A stretch of DNA of 64,000 nucleotides from CAVUDO01 sp963740255 (GTDB lineage Bacteria > Actinomycetota > Actinomycetes > Mycobacteriales > Cryptosporangiaceae). The position numbers and the translations under genes are program-made. Positions 60,131 through 64,000 of this stretch are shown here, in pieces. Within the stretch, counting starts at the first letter, position 1, and each line of letters begins with the position of its first letter. Location of the stretch: NCBI GenBank assembly GCA_963740255.1, contig CAVUDO010000002.1, forward strand, positions 2,170,001 to 2,234,000, written 5' to 3'. The notes beneath the pieces are model-generated. The model was given only the letters and a program-made list of their open reading frames with translations, was not told where the DNA came from and did not search any database.

Positions 60131-60562
60131 TCAGCCGTCGGCGCGGCGCCGGGTCCGGGACCGGGCGTACAGGCCGACGGCGAGTGCGACCGCGCCGATC
60201 ACGCCATGCGTCACGTTGTCCTCGGTCTGCAGCGGCACCAGCCCGAACGCGTCGTGGCCGTCCACCACTCCGATCAGGCTCAGCGCCAGGTAGCCCAGCC
60301 CGAATGCGATCAGGGCCGGCGTGGCCAGCCCGCGGAACGGGAAGACCAGGACCATCCCCACGCCCGCGGCGACGTGGAACAGCGCGTGCCAGCCCTCCCC
60401 CGGCGTGGCCAGGTCGAAGTCCAGGAACACCCCGGCCACCCCGCGGAGCACGAAGTAGACGCCCAGTGCCAGTGCGAGCCACTGCGCCGGCGTCCGCGGC
60501 GAGGTGCGCCCGTCCCTGTCGCGGGCCCCCAGGCCCGCCACCTTCGCTCCGAAACCGCTCAC
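60131..60562 (-). CDS. DUF4383 membrane protein
   Basis: A 143-aa protein with four hydrophobic helices: LALALGVYFVLRGVAGVFL, ALFHVAAGVGMVLVF, PALIAFGLGYLALSLIGVV and GVIGAVALAVGLYA. This fits DUF4383 in size and layout. Function unknown. GTG 60562 has GGGAGG just upstream. Convergent with the carbonic anhydrase gene. Confidence 0.8.
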   Translation of the reverse strand: MSGFGAKVAGLGARDRDGRTSPRTPAQWLALALGVYFVLRGVAGVFLDFDLATPGEGWHALFHVAAGVGMVLVFPFRGLATPALIAFGLGYLALSLIGVVDGHDAFGLVPLQTEDNVTHGVIGAVALAVGLYARSRTRRRADG

Positions 60563-60969
60563 CGAACCTCCCCAGGCTGACGCCGCCCACTGGCGTTGCG
60601 CCGCACAGCGTAGGGGCCGGACCAGCACGCCGTCGTCACCGCCGGACCGCGGCCCGGCCGCCACCGACCATCCGGCCAGCGACGCACCGACCACCACCAC
60701 CACGGACCGCCCGTGTTCGTGCCACAACGCCCGGGGCCTGGACAGGAGCCCCGGTTCCTCTTCGCAGGCCAGACCAAGCAGGCTAGTCTCGCGTGTCGGA
60801 CGTCCTTCCCGCCACGATCCCTCCCTCCTGGGAGCCGGCGCTTGGCGGAGGGTGGCCGGCACGTGTCGCGCCCGTCGCCAACAGGGCGGCGAGGACGCGG
60901 CGAACGTCGACCGGGTGGCGGCCCTGGTCTGCGCAGCTTCCACCATGCTCACCAGAAGGGGACGACGAG

Positions 60970-62337
60970 GTGACGGGACCGGACCAGCCCCCCGCCAAGC
61001 GGGTGCCGGGCACGAAGCGAGCCCCAGCCAAGCGCACACCGGCCAAGGAAGGCGCCGCCGGGCCAGCCGCGGAACCCGTCGACCCGTCCGCCAGCGGCAC
61101 GGGCGGCAAGCCCCCGGGAGCGCCGCCCGGACCGCCGCCGGGAGCGCCGCCCGGATCGCCGCCCGGACCGCCGCCCGGACCGCCGCCGGGAGCGTCCGCT
61201 CGCGGCAGGGCGGCCGGCCCCAACGGCCCGCAGCGGCCTCGGCAGGGAGCACCCTCCGGCGGCCCCCCGCCGGCCCCGGCGCGGAAACCCCCCGCCGGGG
61301 GACCTTCCGGCCGGCCCACCTCGCCGCCGCCCGGATCCACCGGTGGGCCCGCCCGGCCCACGTCGCCGCCTCCCGGCGGAACGCCGCGGCCTCCCGGCTG
61401 GACCCCGCCGCCGCAGCCCTCGTCGCTCGCCGACTACTACGGCCGGCGCGGGCCGGAGGTGCCGGCCGGTGCGGCCTGGCAGGCCCGCCGACGGGAGCAG
61501 GAGCGCGACCCCGAGCCCACCGTCCCCCGCCGTCCCTTCCTGCGGCGTCCGAACGTGCCCCGGGTGGCCCAGGGCGTGATCGCCGTACTGGCGCTGATCG
61601 CCTGCTTCGTGGCCGGACTGTTCGCCCTGCCGTGGATACGCGAGCGGACCACGGCCCGGCCGGGCGCCGTTCCCACCCCGAGCGCCGCGGCGTCACTGCC
61701 CAGCGAGCCCGGCCAGACGCTCCCGCCGACGGTCGACCCGGCCGCGCCTCCCGGCTCCCAGGTCGGCCGGCCGGCCGACTCGCTGGCGGCCTGGGCGAAG
61801 AACCAGCAGGCGCTCGGCATCCCGGTCGTCGCGCTCCAGGCGTACGGCTACGCACAGGCCGTGATCGCCCAGGTCCAGCCGTCCTGCCACCTGTCGTGGA
61901 CCATCCTGGCCGGCATCGGCCGGGTGGAGTCCGACCACGGGCGGTACCGGGGCGCCACCCTGCACCCCGACGGCACCAGCACGCCCCGGGTCATCGGCGT
62001 CACGCTCGACGGGATCGCTCCCAAGGTGATCGGCGACACCGACCGCGGCGCCCTGGACGGCGATTCCACCTACGACCGCACGGTGGGCCCGATGCAGTTC
62101 AGCCCCGCGACCTGGAAGACGTGGGCGGTGGACGCCGACCGAGACGGCAAGTCCGACCCGTTCGACATCGACGACGCCGCGATGTCCGCCGCGTACTACC
62201 TCTGCGCGGGCGGACACGACCTGGGCACCGGCAAGGGCTGGTGGAACGCCGTCCTCAGCTACAAGGACCAGCCCCCCTACGCCACCCGGGTCTACGCGGA
62301 GTCCGACCGCTACGGCCGCCAGTCCCGCAACCTCTGA
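60970..62337 (+). CDS. membrane-anchored lytic murein transglycosylase
   Basis: A 455-aa protein. The N-terminal ~190 residues are Pro/Gly/Lys-rich and disordered, one TM helix follows (VAQGVIAVLALIACFVAGLFALPW, about 200-223), then an MltB-like transglycosylase domain. Catalytic Glu320 lies in GIGRVESDHGRY, with TVGPMQFSPATWKTWAVDADRDG and AAMSAAYYLCAGGHDL after it. It cleaves glycan strands with anhydro-sugar formation. GTG 60970 has AAGGGGA at normal spacing. Confidence 0.88.
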   Translation: MTGPDQPPAKRVPGTKRAPAKRTPAKEGAAGPAAEPVDPSASGTGGKPPGAPPGPPPGAPPGSPPGPPPGPPPGASARGRAAGPNGPQRPRQGAPSGGPPPAPARKPPAGGPSGRPTSPPPGSTGGPARPTSPPPGGTPRPPGWTPPPQPSSLADYYGRRGPEVPAGAAWQARRREQERDPEPTVPRRPFLRRPNVPRVAQGVIAVLALIACFVAGLFALPWIRERTTARPGAVPTPSAAASLPSEPGQTLPPTVDPAAPPGSQVGRPADSLAAWAKNQQALGIPVVALQAYGYAQAVIAQVQPSCHLSWTILAGIGRVESDHGRYRGATLHPDGTSTPRVIGVTLDGIAPKVIGDTDRGALDGDSTYDRTVGPMQFSPATWKTWAVDADRDGKSDPFDIDDAAMSAAYYLCAGGHDLGTGKGWWNAVLSYKDQPPYATRVYAESDRYGRQSRNL

Positions 62338-62442
62338 CCCTCGACGCCGCTCGATGTTGAGCGTGGGTTCGACGGCGGGTCAGGCCAGGACACGGCCTAC
62401 GGTCCCCGACGTGACGGGATAGCCCCCCGCCACGACCAGGTT

Positions 62443-62589
62443 GTGGCCGAGATGGGCATCCTGTTCAGCGGCGAGTGGTGGGTCTGCCCGGACGACGAGG
62501 TGCTGCCCTGGGCGCGGACCTACCGGTCTGCCCCTGAGGCCGTCGGGGGATTGGTCGCCTGGTGGCAGGTGACAAGGCCGTGGGGGTAG
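62443..62589 (+). pseudogene. short hypothetical ORF or gene fragment
   Basis: A 48-aa frame reading AEMGILFSGEWWVCPDDEVLPWARTYRSAPEAVGGLVAWW and TRPWG. The residue composition (Trp, Cys) and regular codon bias look coding, and the frame stays open upstream without a start, so it may be the 3' remnant of a longer gene. No family recognised. Convergent with hemB. Confidence 0.35.
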
Positions 62590-62599
62590 GTGGGTCAGG

Positions 62600-63682
62600 T
62601 CACTCGGAGAAGGCAGTTCGCCGCTGCCCACTCAGCGCATGAGCCGCGTCCAGGGCCCAGTAGGTCAGGACGATGTCAGCGCCGGCGCGGCGGATGGCGG
62701 TGAGGGTTTCGAGCATGACGCGGTCGCGGTCGAGCCAGCCGTTCGCGGCGGCGGCCTCGACCATCGCGTACTCGCCGGAGACCTGGTAGGCGGCGACGGG
62801 CACGTCGACGGCGTCGGCGACGGCGCGGACGATGTCGAGGTAGGGCAGGGCGGGCTTGACCATGACCAGGTCGGCGCCCTCGGCGAGGTCCAGCGCCACC
62901 TCGCGCAGCGCCTCGGCCGCGTTCGGCGGGTCCTGCTGATAGGTCTTGCGGTCGCCGACCAGCGGGGACTCCACGGCGTCGCGGAACGGGCCGTAGAACG
63001 CCGAGGCGTACTTGGCGGCGTAGGCGAGCAGCACGGTGTCGGTGCGGCCGGCGGCGTCCAGGGCGGCCCGGACCACCCCCACCTGCCCGTCCATCATTCC
63101 GGACAGTCCCAGCACGTGGGCCCCGGCGTCGGCCTGGGCGACGGCCAGCTCGGCGTACCGCAGCAGCGTGGCGTCGTTGTCGACCGAGCCGTCCGCGGCG
63201 AGTACACCGCAGTGGCCGTGGTCGGTGAACTCGTCCAGGCAGAGGTCGGTCATCACGACCGTCCCGTCCCCCACCTCGGCCAGCACGTCGCGGACGGCCA
63301 CCTGCAGGATGCCGTCCGGGTCGCTGCCCGCCGAGCCGACGGCGTCCCGGTGGGACGGGATGCCGAAAAGCATCACGCCGCCCAGCCCCGCCTCGACCGC
63401 CTCGGCCGCCACCCGCCGGAGCGAGTCACGGGAGTGCTGGACGACACCCGGCAGCGACGGAACGGGACGGGGCTCGGACAGTCCCTCCCGGACGAACAGC
63501 GGCAGGACGAAGTCGGCCGGATCGGGCCGCACCTCGGCGACCAGCCGGCGTAGGGCCGCGGTCTGCCGCAGCCGGCGCGGCCGCACCGACGGGAAGCCGC
63601 CGGCCGCTCCACCCGGGGCCAGACCCGGGCACAGCTTCTCCAGCGCCGGCGCTCCCGCCGTCCGCTTCAACGTCCCGCTCAT
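62600..63682 (-). CDS. hemB: porphobilinogen synthase
   Basis: A 360-aa delta-aminolevulinate dehydratase joining two ALA molecules. Catalytic Lys224 (YAAKYASAFYGPFR) and Lys276 (LVMVKPALPYLD) are present. The metal segment reads TDLCLDEFTDHGHCG, where the second cysteine of the zinc type is Asp, so metal use may be mixed or Mg-dependent. The first ~30 residues are an extension. ATG 63682 lies 100 bp after the hemD stop, across a tandem repeat. Confidence 0.95.
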   Translation of the reverse strand: MSGTLKRTAGAPALEKLCPGLAPGGAAGGFPSVRPRRLRQTAALRRLVAEVRPDPADFVLPLFVREGLSEPRPVPSLPGVVQHSRDSLRRVAAEAVEAGLGGVMLFGIPSHRDAVGSAGSDPDGILQVAVRDVLAEVGDGTVVMTDLCLDEFTDHGHCGVLAADGSVDNDATLLRYAELAVAQADAGAHVLGLSGMMDGQVGVVRAALDAAGRTDTVLLAYAAKYASAFYGPFRDAVESPLVGDRKTYQQDPPNAAEALREVALDLAEGADLVMVKPALPYLDIVRAVADAVDVPVAAYQVSGEYAMVEAAAANGWLDRDRVMLETLTAIRRAGADIVLTYWALDAAHALSGQRRTAFSE

Positions 63683-63701
63683 CGTGTGTTCGCTCCTCGT
63701 T

Positions 63702-63773
63702 CGGTGGCCCTGCCGCGGTCCGTGGCACGGCCGCGGTCGGTGGCCCGGCCGCGGTCGGTGGCCCGGCCGCGGA
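63702..63773. repeat. 18-bp tandem repeat between hemD and hemB
   Basis: Four copies of CGGTGGCCCGGCCGCGGT; the inner two are nearly exact and the first has CCCTGCC in the middle. It lies between the hemD stop and the hemB start, so it would be in the hemB leader or inter-cistronic mRNA. Confidence 0.8.
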
Positions 63774-63782
63774 CGACCGCGG

Positions 63783-64000
63783 TCAGCGGCTGGCCCGGCC
63801 GGCTGTGGGGCCCTGGGCCTTGGCGCCGCGACGGGTCTTGGTGGGCATCGTCGCCGCCTTCTCCCGCAGCTCCAGGGCGAACTCGGCCAGCCCCTCGACC
63901 AGCGCCGGGATGTTGGGCGTCTCCGGCTGGACGTCCACCCGCAGGCCCAGCTCGCGGGCGGTGTCGGCGGTCTTCGGGCCGATACACGCCACGACGGTGC
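63783..64000 (-). CDS. hemD: uroporphyrinogen-III synthase, C-terminal part (HemD or CobA-HemD)
   Basis: The last ~72 residues of a protein running off the right edge: TVVACIGPKTADTARELGLRVDV, PETPNIPALVEGLAEFALELRE, then a Lys/Arg-rich tail. The GPKTA and following helix are typical of the HemD C-terminal domain. In actinomycetes HemD is often fused to uroporphyrinogen methyltransferase and sits before hemB, which fits. The tail after the fold is basic and variable. Confidence 0.8.
   Translation of the reverse strand, partial: TVVACIGPKTADTARELGLRVDVQPETPNIPALVEGLAEFALELREKAATMPTKTRRGAKAQGPTAGRASR

Overview
The window comes from a high-GC actinomycete. Support: roughly 70% G+C, many GTG starts with 4-nt GTGA/ATGA overlaps, a MenJ-type menaquinone reductase, BldC, DUF397/DUF5753 regulators, HelD, RipA-like NlpC/P60 proteins and an actinobacterial c-di-AMP (ydaO) riboswitch. 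Gene order follows the conserved nuo / menaquinone / cytochrome c maturation / heme region of Streptomyces and Mycobacterium. Menaquinone is made by the futalosine route (mqnA, mqnC, mqnE, mqnP and UbiD/UbiX partners). A Streptomyces-, Frankia-, Cryptosporangium- or Micromonospora-like lineage fits; I cannot name the genus.

Layout. 1-7334 (-): nuoA-nuoG of respiratory complex I, with nuoG running off the left edge and nuoD carrying a one-base frameshift. 7550-13584 (mostly -): menJ, menG, a DUF397 remnant, a secreted subtilase, a polyprenyl diphosphate synthase and a lipid kinase. 13609-16396 (-): a VapBC pair, mqnC, and a RelE/HigB-like toxin fused in frame to its XRE antitoxin. 16697-20676 (+): a two-TM P-loop ATPase with a long helical-repeat tail, and a secreted DNase-I-fold enzyme (frameshifted). 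20741-24487 (-): paaABCDE, phenylacetyl-CoA epoxidase, with paaD frameshifted. 24617-26798: a more AT-rich accessory patch with an AbrB protein, a hypothetical, a GntR/UTRA regulator and a peptidase E. 26957-30208 (+): valS and a Phd-VapC pair. 30371-38265: mqnA, a glycogen-binding-type domain protein, a divergent WhiJ-like cluster (XRE-DUF5753/DUF397), a HelD-like helicase, Uma2, DUF4229 and mqnE. 38552-47865: an NlpC/P60 hydrolase, a zinc-ribbon membrane protein, a MalY-type lyase, a glycolipid-binding-domain protein, cutA, DinB, a Cds1-like PLP enzyme, threonine dehydratase, Lrp and bldC. 47866-52325: a cloverleaf-like palindromic element, ubiX-mqnP-ubiD, and an NlpC/P60 gene behind the riboswitch. 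52652-64000: ccsB-resB-ccdA-resA, a histidine phosphatase, hemL, a Tat-exported carbonic anhydrase, DUF4383, a lytic transglycosylase, hemB and the 3' end of hemD.

How it fits together. Most of the window serves one respiratory chain: complex I, its quinone (dispersed mqn genes, polyprenyl tail synthesis, MenG methylation, MenJ side-chain reduction), cytochrome c maturation and heme synthesis. Between these stand accessory modules: three or four toxin-antitoxin loci, the STAND-like ATPase, a WhiJ-like regulatory cluster and several inverted repeats. The most unusual items are the fused toxin-antitoxin, the membrane-anchored repeat ATPase, the cloverleaf element at 47866-47970, the structured leader before the 38552 NlpC/P60 gene, and three one-base insertions in otherwise well-conserved genes that look more like sequence errors than decay.
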